64,000 nucleotides of DNA from JANSWY01 sp965243755. Its GTDB lineage: Bacteria > Bacteroidota > Bacteroidia > Cytophagales > Cyclobacteriaceae. Location of the stretch: the NCBI GenBank assembly GCA_965243755.1, contig CBDEVW010000003.1, positions 434,001 through 498,000 on the forward strand, given 5' to 3'. Both the position numbers and the translations under genes were made by a program. Position 1 is the stretch's first letter. Each line of letters starts with the position of its first letter. This document shows positions 26,641 to 34,642 of this stretch, piece after piece. Under the pieces are notes generated by a model. It made no database searches, was not told where the DNA came from, and worked only from the letters and a program-made list of their open reading frames with translations.

Positions 26641-29382
26641 TTATTTATAATTCATGAAATTTAATAATTCATCAACGCAAGCGTCCTGATCAAAATACCA
26701 ATAGCTATAGGGCAAAGGAAATGTAGGAAGCCCTGCCCTGTTTAAAATCTTTAACTCTTCCACATTTAGCACCCCTTCAAATTCGCCTGGAAAACCTATG
26801 AGGTTTATTCCGAAGTAGCTTTCACCGTATTCTACCACCATATCAACCCTCATACCTGCTATTTCATATCCCGGCCAATATTTTATGGATAATTCATCGA
26901 GCTTTTTCTTAACTGCATTCAAAAAATCGTCCTCAAAGTTCAGATACTTCCCATTGCCAGTTTCAACGTTTGTCATTGATGATATATACCGACCTAGATA
27001 TCGACCTTTGTTATTCAAATCTTTAAATGACTTCAGGATATACTGCCTAGATCGAGCCCTTGTAATCGAGACATTGAATACATCAGGTTTGTTGATGTGA
27101 TAAATAGCGGTGCTGTGAGCCTCGTCATCAATTGCAAAAGACAGCAAGATGACATCCCGTTCTTCACCCTGAAACCCATAAGGGGTCGCACAAAGTATTT
27201 GATGCCTCTCTATCAAATTAATATCAAATGCTTTGAGCAACAACGTATTTATAAAATCAACCTGATCCCGGAACGGCGATATTATACCAATTGAGTGTGC
27301 CAGATGCTCTTCAATTGTGGTTTCGTCCGTAATAATTTCCTTGATAATGGCTATTACCTTTTCAGCCTCCTGCTTATTTGCTCCATTATCTCCCCTTACC
27401 CCATCAACATCTATCAGTTGGAGGCTTTTCAGGTATTTTCTCTTGGGAGTAGTGGTCATTAACCTTAGCGCACTTTCATAAAACTCACGATTGCTGAACT
27501 CAATAAGATCAGGATTGCTCCTGAAATGCTCATCGAGGAAAACTACTTGTCTCTGGTCTCCGATCTGGTTATCAACCAAGTCAAGAATACTGAGGTTTCG
27601 GTAATCGAGTGTCATGCTGTTGTCCGCAAGTCCATGTTTTGCTCTCAAAGATTGCTGAACGGACTCTGATAAAAATGACATGTGTCTCAGCTGCCTGGGA
27701 TCACCAACAACTACTACTCTTTTTGCTCTGTAAAATATTGGTAAACAACTTGCTATGTCACATTGGCTGGCCTCATCTATGATGGCGAGATCAAATTGAT
27801 TTTTCTGAAGTGGTAAAAAATCGTGTATCTCTGACATGTTCACCAGCCAAACCGGTAAAGTTTGGAAAAGAATGGCATAGTCAATTTCTTTAAATAAACG
27901 TTCTTGTTTGGAGCTGTACCTGCTTTTAATGGCACTAATAAACATTCTAAACACTTGCCTGTTGGTAATAATGGCCCGCTTAATTTGCTCCTCAAACCCC
28001 AATGCGATATGCTCCCTGATGAGTAATATCTTTTCTTCCAGATGATCAAATAATCTGGCAATGACCTTCCAGTGGGGGTCTTGCAATCCATTTCTCCAGT
28101 TGATGTAGGATTTACGGAAGCGAACAAAAAAGCCCTGCTTGTGGCCATTTTCAGCCAGGTATTTCGCCCAGGACAATTCATTTTCTGCCTGGTCCAGGAA
28201 TTCACCTTCTAGTGTCTCCAGCGAATGAGCACGCATTTTCAATTCCTTCTCAATAGCCAACAAAGCATCTCTCTGACTGTTCTTCACTTTTCTGGAACGA
28301 ATGCTTGACAATCGTCCTTCCAACTTCGCCCTTAATTCTTTTTTATAGTTCCTTTTTCCAGCCCTGGTTACAATATTGGGCACATTTAAATCCCTTTCTA
28401 TCTTTCCGGCAATGACATCAACGGCCTGGTTTGTTTTAGATGATATCAGCACAGACTTTCCCTTGCTCATGAACTCGATGGCCAAAGCAGCTATACTATA
28501 AGATTTTCCGGTTCCCGGAGGGCCAATAACCAATGTAAACGGGTTACGATTCACGGACTGCAGGATGCTATGCTGAGATTCGTTTAGTACTGCTGGCACA
28601 TAACCTTCTTCCAATTGGGGAACAGCATATCTGAACTGAGGATCAAATAAATTCCGAATAAGTTCAGATTCATTTTGGCTTTTAGATATGTCATCAAGTT
28701 CATTGAGTATTCCAAGGGTATAATTTGATTTTTTAATCACTCCAAATGCCAATGACGAGACTATTTTAAAGCCTGGTGTTTTCTTAAGCACTCTGGGTTG
28801 GAGTTGCCTCTTAAGCGCTGCTTCAGACATTAGCTCAGGATAATGCAGTATTTCATCACCCACAAAGTCCAGCAACTCCGATTCCAGTACCCTTTTAATT
28901 TTCCCAACTGATTCAAATGAAATGTACCCCGGAGTTACCTCTCTGTTTAATGTTTCAAACAAATCAAGTTTATCATTACCTTCCAGAGTTGACAGAAAGT
29001 TGTTATTGAGTATTCGTTTTCCGGTATCGATTTCAACAAAATGTAAACCTTCCTTTTCAACTAATCTTGCAGGATATAAAAACAATGGAGCACAGATTTT
29101 GTGAGATTTCTCCATTGAGGCTTCAGATGTGCCCATGATAAAGAACGCACAAGCGTATAATTCCTTTTCCTTACTGTATAATGTTAGGTTTTTGGAGACT
29201 TCATCAAAATACTTCTTTGATACAGGAAGGTAAGGCAGGTGTCCATTTAGTAACTCATCCTCACCATCAATGACGAGTTTATTTTCAACTTTTGTAGAGA
29301 AGAAGTTAGTTAGAGAAAGTGTTCTTGTATCAGCTAAATAACAATCCCGAAAATATGAGATTATCCTGGATATATCTGTCAT
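26641..29382 (-). CDS. SF1 (Upf1/DNA2-type) helicase with a C-terminal degenerate nuclease-like domain
   Basis: A 913-residue protein. Residues 1-265 are an N-terminal domain I do not recognise. The helicase core then shows Walker A GPPGTGKSYS (about 285), Walker B IIDEASQCD (about 531), VVVVGDPRQLRHM, DEHFRSNP and motif VI VFNVSITRARS. Residues 815-913 resemble the DUF559/MTES_1575-type PD-(D/E)XK tail (FEDDFLNAVKKKLDELSIKY, then GMRVDMVVEY). The usual ExDG/ExK site is replaced by INLIGF, so nuclease activity is doubtful. Similar helicases occur in phage defence and in DNA repair. It lies 58 bp downstream of the XRE-S24 gene. Confidence 0.82.
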   Translation of the reverse strand: MTDISRIISYFRDCYLADTRTLSLTNFFSTKVENKLVIDGEDELLNGHLPYLPVSKKYFDEVSKNLTLYSKEKELYACAFFIMGTSEASMEKSHKICAPLFLYPARLVEKEGLHFVEIDTGKRILNNNFLSTLEGNDKLDLFETLNREVTPGYISFESVGKIKRVLESELLDFVGDEILHYPELMSEAALKRQLQPRVLKKTPGFKIVSSLAFGVIKKSNYTLGILNELDDISKSQNESELIRNLFDPQFRYAVPQLEEGYVPAVLNESQHSILQSVNRNPFTLVIGPPGTGKSYSIAALAIEFMSKGKSVLISSKTNQAVDVIAGKIERDLNVPNIVTRAGKRNYKKELRAKLEGRLSSIRSRKVKNSQRDALLAIEKELKMRAHSLETLEGEFLDQAENELSWAKYLAENGHKQGFFVRFRKSYINWRNGLQDPHWKVIARLFDHLEEKILLIREHIALGFEEQIKRAIITNRQVFRMFISAIKSRYSSKQERLFKEIDYAILFQTLPVWLVNMSEIHDFLPLQKNQFDLAIIDEASQCDIASCLPIFYRAKRVVVVGDPRQLRHMSFLSESVQQSLRAKHGLADNSMTLDYRNLSILDLVDNQIGDQRQVVFLDEHFRSNPDLIEFSNREFYESALRLMTTTPKRKYLKSLQLIDVDGVRGDNGANKQEAEKVIAIIKEIITDETTIEEHLAHSIGIISPFRDQVDFINTLLLKAFDINLIERHQILCATPYGFQGEERDVILLSFAIDDEAHSTAIYHINKPDVFNVSITRARSRQYILKSFKDLNNKGRYLGRYISSMTNVETGNGKYLNFEDDFLNAVKKKLDELSIKYWPGYEIAGMRVDMVVEYGESYFGINLIGFPGEFEGVLNVEELKILNRAGLPTFPLPYSYWYFDQDACVDELLNFMNYK

Positions 29383-29440
29383 TGATAAACTACTTTGAAT
29401 TTTGGAACGCTCCCATGTATATAAATTAATTCAGCGGAGC

Positions 29441-30217
29441 TTATTGTCCCAATACTTTCTTTTCCAATTCTGATAGTCTCTTCTCCATCAGCATTACCTT
29501 CTCCTCCAATACTTTTGGCGGATTAAGATACGTACTAAAAACGCCTTTTACTTCCCAACATTCAAGTATATCTGTATGAGCAATCTCCAGTTCCGGATAA
29601 TTAGGATCGTCACTACCAAGTTTCAGGTGTGTTTTAGTAATTTCATTCACACGATGTGTCTCAAGCATTTGATTAGTGACTACCACCACAATTTGCCCCG
29701 CCTTCAACTGCTTTCTGGCCAATTGATGACACATTAAGATATCTCCATGGTGCAACCCTTGTTGATGATACTCCATTTCACTGCCATTCATCTCAAATGC
29801 CCTGATTGTACCCTTCATTTTCACAGGTAAATTGACGCGCTCCAGGTTATTGATAAAGTCTTTATTCTTATGCTGAACCATGTATTCCACATAATTCTTC
29901 ACACTGACAAAAGGTACGCCTTCTCGTTGGCCGACAGATTTGTTGGATTCTGGTAATTGGTGGGCACGACTTAATTTCTTATTAAGGATATCAATATTAT
30001 AAAGGTCGTTGATCGATAATTCCTTAGTCAGCAACACATCAATCGATAAGCCAAAATAATTAGCTATTTGAATAATTGTTTCAATCTTTGGCTCAGCTCG
30101 TTCTTCCTCGTATGCGCCCACACTTGTTCTGGAAAGATCAAAAATCTCCGCAAATTGTACCTGAGAGAGCTTTTTAACACTCCTAATTTTCTTGATGTTT
30201 TTGCCAATAAAGGACAT
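29441..30217 (-). CDS. XRE-family repressor with S24/LexA-like C-terminal domain
   Basis: A 258-residue regulator. An HTH_3 domain lies at residues 6-62 (LSQVQFAEIFDLSRTSVGAY). An S24-like beta domain lies at about 100-220 (PFVSVKNYVEYM, GTIRAFEMNGSEME, GDILMCHQL, IVVVVTNQM). A short coiled coil ends it (LEEKVMLMEKRLSELEKK). The Ser-Lys protease pair of LexA is not clearly present; Bacteroidota members often lack self-cleavage. It is divergent from the PspA/flotillin cluster and upstream of the SF1 helicase, so it may control either. An imperfect operator lies just before its start. Confidence 0.88.
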   Translation of the reverse strand: MSFIGKNIKKIRSVKKLSQVQFAEIFDLSRTSVGAYEEERAEPKIETIIQIANYFGLSIDVLLTKELSINDLYNIDILNKKLSRAHQLPESNKSVGQREGVPFVSVKNYVEYMVQHKNKDFINNLERVNLPVKMKGTIRAFEMNGSEMEYHQQGLHHGDILMCHQLARKQLKAGQIVVVVTNQMLETHRVNEITKTHLKLGSDDPNYPELEIAHTDILECWEVKGVFSTYLNPPKVLEEKVMLMEKRLSELEKKVLGQ

Positions 30218-30535
30218 TTTTAAAAATTTATGCCAAAAAAATGAGCAACTCCAAAACTTTTGTCATAAAGCTACCGTATAATTAATCACAACGCAAACAA
30301 AAACTCATAAAACAAAACATGACACCAATGAAACTTAAACATAAAAAACCACCTGTCTGATCATTAATTCAATCCAGGGTCAAACTCAAAATAAAGAGGA
30401 ATTACTCAACCTCATCACACATCAACCACTGTCTTTTAAAAATAATTCGGGCGGTACTTTTATAAGGTCTTAAACCTATGAATAAATTAATTAAATTAGC
30501 AAAAACTCAAATTATCGACCAAACATTTAGACACT
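30218..30535. other. Divergent regulatory gap between the XRE repressor and the PspA cluster
   Basis: These 318 bp hold no gene. They contain the inverted repeat next to the repressor start and an AT-rich leader before the DUF2170-like gene. GTACTTTTATAAG near 30455 is close to a Bacteroidota -7 element but lacks its G, so the promoter of the cluster is uncertain. Confidence 0.5.
30227..30269. promoter_or_regulatory. Inverted repeat, candidate XRE-S24 operator
   Basis: TTTATGCCAAAA at 30227-30238 and TTTTGTCATAAA at 30258-30269 are reverse complements at 11 of 12 positions, giving half-site TTTATGnCAAAA. The first arm begins 10 bp before the repressor's ATG. Placement suggests autoregulation and perhaps control of the divergent cluster. 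Confidence 0.55.
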
Positions 30536-30928
30536 ATGAATAATTACTTTGAAAAAGTAAAGGATTACCTCCTCGAACTAGATTTTTCCATAATCACTGA
30601 AGATGAAAATGATGGGATCATTGTAGTTGACAATGAGGATGACGGAATTAAAAACCTTGTACTGGTTATTGCAGACCCCCTTTTGATCGTAGAGCAGTTC
30701 ATATTTGAATTGCATCATACCTCAGAGGAAGTTTACAAGCAATTGCTGCAGAAAAACAGAGATATCATTCACGGCGCTTTTGTCCTTGATGAATCTGGAA
30801 CCAAGGTAATCTTCAGAAACACACATGAGCTTGAAAACCTCGATTTGAATGAAATTGAAGCGACATTTAACTCGCTTTCGATATTACTAAGTGAGTATTC
30901 ACAAAACTTGTTAGAATTTTCAAAATAA
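30536..30928 (+). CDS. DUF2170/YjfI-like protein, PspA partner
   Basis: A 130-residue acidic soluble alpha/beta protein of YbjN/DUF2170 size and pattern (IIVVDNEDDGI, HGAFVLDESGTKVIFRNTHE, LDLNEIEATFNSL). In E. coli the DUF2170 protein YjfI precedes the PspA homologue YjfJ; the same order is found here, with PspA 13 nt downstream. YbjN and type III chaperone-like proteins share this fold, so a chaperone or adaptor role for PspA is plausible (inference). First gene of the 13-kb plus-strand cluster. Confidence 0.72.
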   Translation: MNNYFEKVKDYLLELDFSIITEDENDGIIVVDNEDDGIKNLVLVIADPLLIVEQFIFELHHTSEEVYKQLLQKNRDIIHGAFVLDESGTKVIFRNTHELENLDLNEIEATFNSLSILLSEYSQNLLEFSK

Positions 30929-30941
30929 AAAGACATAAACA

Positions 30942-31661
30942 ATGAACGTATTTAGAAGAATATTTAAGATCGGAGAAGCTGAAGCACATTCGGCGATAGA
31001 TAAGTTGGAAGATCCAATCAAAATGACTGAGCAAGGGATCAGGGATCTTAAAAAAGACCTGGATAATAGCCTGAAAGCTTTGGCAGAAGTAAAAGCAATG
31101 GGCATCAGATCTAAAAATGATGTTCAGAACTACACCAACAAGGCAAAAGACTATGAAAGCAAGGCAATGCTGATCCTTAAAAAAGCGCAAAACGGTGACC
31201 TGGATCCTGCAGAAGCAGACAGACTTGCCAGTGAGGCGCTTGTGAAAAAAGAGGAAGCAAGTCAGAGTGCAGCACAAGCCAAAGCTGAACAGGAAAGATT
31301 CGAGAAAAATGTAGCACAACTTGATGCTAATGTTAAAAAGATCAGATCCAATATCTCGAAATATGAAAATGAGCTACGAACGCTTAAAGCTCGTGTAAGA
31401 GTAAGCGAAACAACAAAAAAGCTCAACAAGCAAATGTCTCAAATCGACTCTACAGGTACCGTATCCATGCTGGAGCGAATGAAAGAAAAAGTAGAGCAGG
31501 AAGAGGCATTGGCTGAAGCATATGGCGACATTGCTAATGAAAGCAGAAGTCTGGATGAGGAGCTTGACAGTGTTATCGGAGAAGGCGCTGCAGAAGCAAA
31601 AGCCTCAGATGACCTGGCTGCTTTGAAAGCAAAATTAGGAATGGATAAAAAGGAGGAATAA
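30942..31661 (+). CDS. PspA/IM30 family membrane-remodelling protein
   Basis: A 239-residue, almost wholly helical coiled-coil protein with the PspA/Vipp1/IM30 layout: N-terminal amphipathic helix (MNVFRRIFKIGEAEAHSAID), helical hairpin with PIKMTEQGIRDLKKDL, then AVKAMG-type and EEA-rich helices to the end. These ESCRT-III-related proteins form rods and rings on stressed inner membranes. It resembles YjfJ-type PspA. A strong terminator overlaps its stop codon, so pspA may be made in excess over the downstream genes. Confidence 0.92.
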   Translation: MNVFRRIFKIGEAEAHSAIDKLEDPIKMTEQGIRDLKKDLDNSLKALAEVKAMGIRSKNDVQNYTNKAKDYESKAMLILKKAQNGDLDPAEADRLASEALVKKEEASQSAAQAKAEQERFEKNVAQLDANVKKIRSNISKYENELRTLKARVRVSETTKKLNKQMSQIDSTGTVSMLERMKEKVEQEEALAEAYGDIANESRSLDEELDSVIGEGAAEAKASDDLAALKAKLGMDKKEE

Positions 31662-31674
31662 TTCCTCCTTTTTT
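31647..31674 (+). terminator. Terminator hairpin overlapping the PspA stop codon
   Basis: AAAAAGGAGGAAT (31647-31659) and its exact complement (31661-31673) form a 13-bp arm pair around the stop codon, closing in a T-run. It would end many transcripts after pspA, with read-through supplying the flotillin genes. The inner bases must open to form a loop. Confidence 0.75.
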
Positions 31675-31731
31675 CCCTCCTGAAACGCTCAACTACACAA
31701 CCTTAGAAAATCACTTTTTGAACCATCACCT

Positions 31732-32394
31732 ATGCAAGAACTACTAAACCACGCTGTATCTGCTGCAAATGTCATCCCTACATTCTTATTGATGTTTTGT
31801 ATCGGCTATTGGCTGATCGTTGTAATGGGATTCCTGAGTATGGATTCCCTCGATATCGATGTAGAAGTAGAGATGGATGTAGATGTGGATGCAGATGTGG
31901 AGGTGGATACGGGCCATGCCGGAAGCGGCCATTCAGTAAGCTGGTTAAACCAAATCCTGATATTTTTCAACCTTGCCCATGTGCCATTTATGGTATTTTT
32001 TAGTTTTCTGGTGCTTCCTCTATGGATAGGCTCGATGTTGGGAAATTATTATTTTGGCAATGAATCTTTCCTGATTGGACTGATTATATTGATCCCATTA
32101 TTTATCATCAGCTTATTTATTGCAAAATTTTTAACAACCCCTTTTGTGAAAGTTTTCAAACATCTGTCTCAAGGTGAAGTAAGCACAAAGTCTTACATCG
32201 GTAAAATCTGTCGCGTCATTTTGGTTGCCAAAGAGGGTGTAAAAGGACAAGCGGAAATCAAAATTGAAGGTGGCTCCTACCTTATCACAACCACTACCCA
32301 GTCAGGTGTGACCATTTCAAAAGGAGAATCCGGTTTGATCATTGATTATTATGAAGCCGATAAAACTTATTTAATTGAACCCTATTACGAATAA
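31732..32394 (+). CDS. YqiJ-like (DUF1449) membrane protein with OB-fold domain
   Basis: A 220-residue protein with three or four membrane helices and a C-terminal NfeD-like OB-fold (about 150-220, YIGKICRVILVAKEGVKGQAEIKI). YqiJ sits next to the flotillin YqiK in E. coli, and here the flotillin gene starts 3 nt downstream. An odd alternating acidic run (SLDIDVEVEMDVDVDADVEV) follows the first helix and could bind cations or polyamines (inference). It probably organises flotillin microdomains. Confidence 0.82.
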   Translation: MQELLNHAVSAANVIPTFLLMFCIGYWLIVVMGFLSMDSLDIDVEVEMDVDVDADVEVDTGHAGSGHSVSWLNQILIFFNLAHVPFMVFFSFLVLPLWIGSMLGNYYFGNESFLIGLIILIPLFIISLFIAKFLTTPFVKVFKHLSQGEVSTKSYIGKICRVILVAKEGVKGQAEIKIEGGSYLITTTTQSGVTISKGESGLIIDYYEADKTYLIEPYYE

Positions 32395-32397
32395 ACT

Positions 32398-34566
32398 ATG
32401 GAATTTCTGTCAAACGTTATTTTTATTTCTATCACACTTGGAGTTCTTGTCCTACTTGGGCTATTTGCTTTGATCGCACGGCTTTATCGAAAAGCCCGAC
32501 AAGGTGAGGCCATTGTTATTACAGGTGCAGGAGGTACAAGGGTGTTTTTTAGTGGTACTGTTGTCATTCCGGTTTTGCATAAAATGGAACTGATGGACAT
32601 CACCCTGAAAACAGTTCAAATCAACCGAACTGGTGGTGAGGGTCTGGTTTGTAAAGACAACATGCGGGCCGACATCAAGGTGACTTTCTTTGTGCGGGTC
32701 AATCAAACCAAAGAAGATGTGAAACAGGTAGCTCAGTCAATTGGGTGCTCACGAGCCTCTGATCAAAATCAATTGGAACTGCTATTTGACGCCAAGTTTT
32801 CTGAAGCATTGAAAACCGTTGGAAAGCAATTTGACTTTGTTGAATTATACAATTCTCGTGATGACTTCAAGCAACAGATCCTGAATATTATTGGTACTGA
32901 CCTCAATGGTTATGTCCTTGACGATTGTGCGATTGATTATCTCGAGCAGACCCCACTGCACTCAATGGATGAGAACAACATTCTTGATGCAGAAGGTATC
33001 AAAAAAATAATTGAACTCACGTCAACCCAGAAAATCCTGGCCAATGGCATTGAAAAGGAGAAGGAAAAAACATTAACTAAACAAAATGTTGAAGCCAAGG
33101 AAACGGTTCTTGAACTGGAAAAACAATTAGCAGAGACTGAAGCAAAACAAAAAAGAGAAGTCGAAACAATTCAGGCAAGAGAAGAGGCTGAAACTGAAAA
33201 AGTAAGAGAAGAAGAACGACTGAAAGCTGAAAAGGCAAGAATTGCAGCTGAGGAAGAAATTCAGGTAAGTGAGGAAAACAAACTCAGGGAAGTGCTGGTT
33301 GCCGCAAGAAACAAAGAAAAAACTGACGCAGTTGAAACCGAAAGAGTACAGCAGGCACAGTTGCTTGAAGCTACAGAGAAAGAAAAAATCGTTGAACTGG
33401 CTCAAATTGAAAAACTAAAAGCAGTTGAGGAAGAAAAACGCAAAATTCAGGATGTGATCCGTGAAAGGGTCGCTATTGAAAAAACAGTGGTGGAAGAAGA
33501 GGAAAGCATGAAAAATACCCGTGCTTTTGCGGAAGCAGATCGTACCAAAAAGGTCGCCATCACGCTGGCCGAAAAAGAAGCTCAGGAAGCACTTGTGAAA
33601 CAAATAAAGAGTGCAGAAGCGGCTAAGGAAGCAGCAGAGCACCTTGCAAAACAAAAGCTAATTGATGCGCAGGCTGCTGAGACCGCTGCTACTCATGAAG
33701 CTGCCGCTAAGAAAACACTTGCTGATGCGCAGGCTGCTGAAGCTGCTGCAATCGGACTTTCAGAAGCCCAGGTAATGGAAGCTAAAGCTGAAGCCCTTGA
33801 AAAACAGGGAGATGCAGAAGCCAGCATGATAGAAGCAAAAATGGGAGCTGAAGCAAAAGGTATCGAAATGAAAGGTGATGCTCAAGCTTCCGCAAATGAG
33901 CAAATAGGTATGGTGCAAGCCAAAGTAAACCTTGAGCAGGGAGCTTCCGAGGCTAAAGTGATTGGCATGAAAGCTGAAGCTGAACAAAAAATGGGACTTG
34001 CCCAGGCCAAAGTCATGGCAGAAAAATATGCAGCTGACGCCAAGGGAATCGCTGAAAAGGCTAAAGCAATGCAGGCACTGGATGGTGTAGGACGCGCCCA
34101 TGAGGAATTCAAGCTGAAACTGGAAGTGGATAAGGAAATCGAATTAGCGAAAATCTCCATACAGAAAGAGATTGCGTTGGCTCAGGCTACAGTGATCTCT
34201 GAAGCGCTAAAAGCGGCGAATATTGAGATTGTTGGAGGAGAAACCATGTTCTTCGATCAAATTGTAGGATCCATAACAAAAGGTAAGTCTGTTGATAAGC
34301 TGATGACACACAGTGAAGTCCTTACTCAGGTGAAAGACACTTTCTTTGATACCGAAACAGGTGGTAACTTCAAAGATAAATTGCAGCAGTTTGTTTCCCA
34401 GTTTGGCATCAGTGCCAGTGAATTAAAGGAACTAAGCATTTCTGCCCTCCTGATCAAACTGATGGGACTTTCCAAGGATGATGACACCAAAGGTGTACTT
34501 GGACAACTAAAAACAGCCGCAGAAGCACTGGGGATTTCAGAACAAAGTGCCAGTGCCCTGATTTAA
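32398..34566 (+). CDS. Flotillin family protein (YqiK-like)
   Basis: A 722-residue protein with one N-terminal membrane helix (VIFISITLGVLVLLGLFALIA), an SPFH/band-7 domain at about 30-210 (GGTRVFFSGTVVIPVLHKME, FFVRVNQTKEDV) and a very long Glu/Ala/Lys-rich coiled coil at about 210-600. The C-terminal 120 residues are a helical flotillin tail. It is longer than typical YqiK (about 550) because of extra coil with internal repeats. Flotillins scaffold membrane microdomains. Neighbours YqiJ-like and DUF3686 ATPase suggest one complex. Confidence 0.93.
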   Translation: MEFLSNVIFISITLGVLVLLGLFALIARLYRKARQGEAIVITGAGGTRVFFSGTVVIPVLHKMELMDITLKTVQINRTGGEGLVCKDNMRADIKVTFFVRVNQTKEDVKQVAQSIGCSRASDQNQLELLFDAKFSEALKTVGKQFDFVELYNSRDDFKQQILNIIGTDLNGYVLDDCAIDYLEQTPLHSMDENNILDAEGIKKIIELTSTQKILANGIEKEKEKTLTKQNVEAKETVLELEKQLAETEAKQKREVETIQAREEAETEKVREEERLKAEKARIAAEEEIQVSEENKLREVLVAARNKEKTDAVETERVQQAQLLEATEKEKIVELAQIEKLKAVEEEKRKIQDVIRERVAIEKTVVEEEESMKNTRAFAEADRTKKVAITLAEKEAQEALVKQIKSAEAAKEAAEHLAKQKLIDAQAAETAATHEAAAKKTLADAQAAEAAAIGLSEAQVMEAKAEALEKQGDAEASMIEAKMGAEAKGIEMKGDAQASANEQIGMVQAKVNLEQGASEAKVIGMKAEAEQKMGLAQAKVMAEKYAADAKGIAEKAKAMQALDGVGRAHEEFKLKLEVDKEIELAKISIQKEIALAQATVISEALKAANIEIVGGETMFFDQIVGSITKGKSVDKLMTHSEVLTQVKDTFFDTETGGNFKDKLQQFVSQFGISASELKELSISALLIKLMGLSKDDDTKGVLGQLKTAAEALGISEQSASALI
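33663..33740 (+). repeat. Two-copy 18-bp direct repeat inside the flotillin coil
   Basis: TGATGCGCAGGCTGCTGA occurs at 33663-33680 and again at 33723-33740, a 60-bp (20-residue) period encoding DAQAAE-type coil. It marks recent internal duplication in the Ala-rich coil. Confidence 0.75.
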
Positions 34567-34572
34567 GGGCAA

Positions 34573-34606
34573 AACTCACACCCCTCCCCTTGTGAGTTGG
34601 GAGGGG
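34573..34606 (+). promoter_or_regulatory. Two mutually exclusive hairpins in the flotillin-ATPase spacer
   Basis: Segments lie in order A (34573-34580), B (34581-34588), A' (34591-34598), B' (34599-34606). A/A' (AACTCACA/TGTGAGTT) and B/B' (CCCCTCCC/GGGAGGGG) are each perfect 8-bp stems, but they interleave, so only one forms fully at a time. No T-run follows. The layout is that of a transcript switch or attenuator. Confidence 0.5.
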
Positions 34607-34642
34607 CAATTTCTGAATTCAACTGCATGTCAAACTACACTT

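Noticed and set aside
26641..30217. Phage-defence island
   Set aside because: One helicase and an XRE-S24 repressor are suggestive, but no integrase, methylase, nuclease or other defence gene is nearby.
33663..33740. Tandem repeat array or mobile repeat
   Set aside because: Only two copies exist, in frame within a coiled coil. This is internal gene duplication.
34573..34606. H-type pseudoknot
   Set aside because: Both connecting loops would be zero bases across 8-bp stems, which is sterically impossible. Competing hairpins are the better reading.
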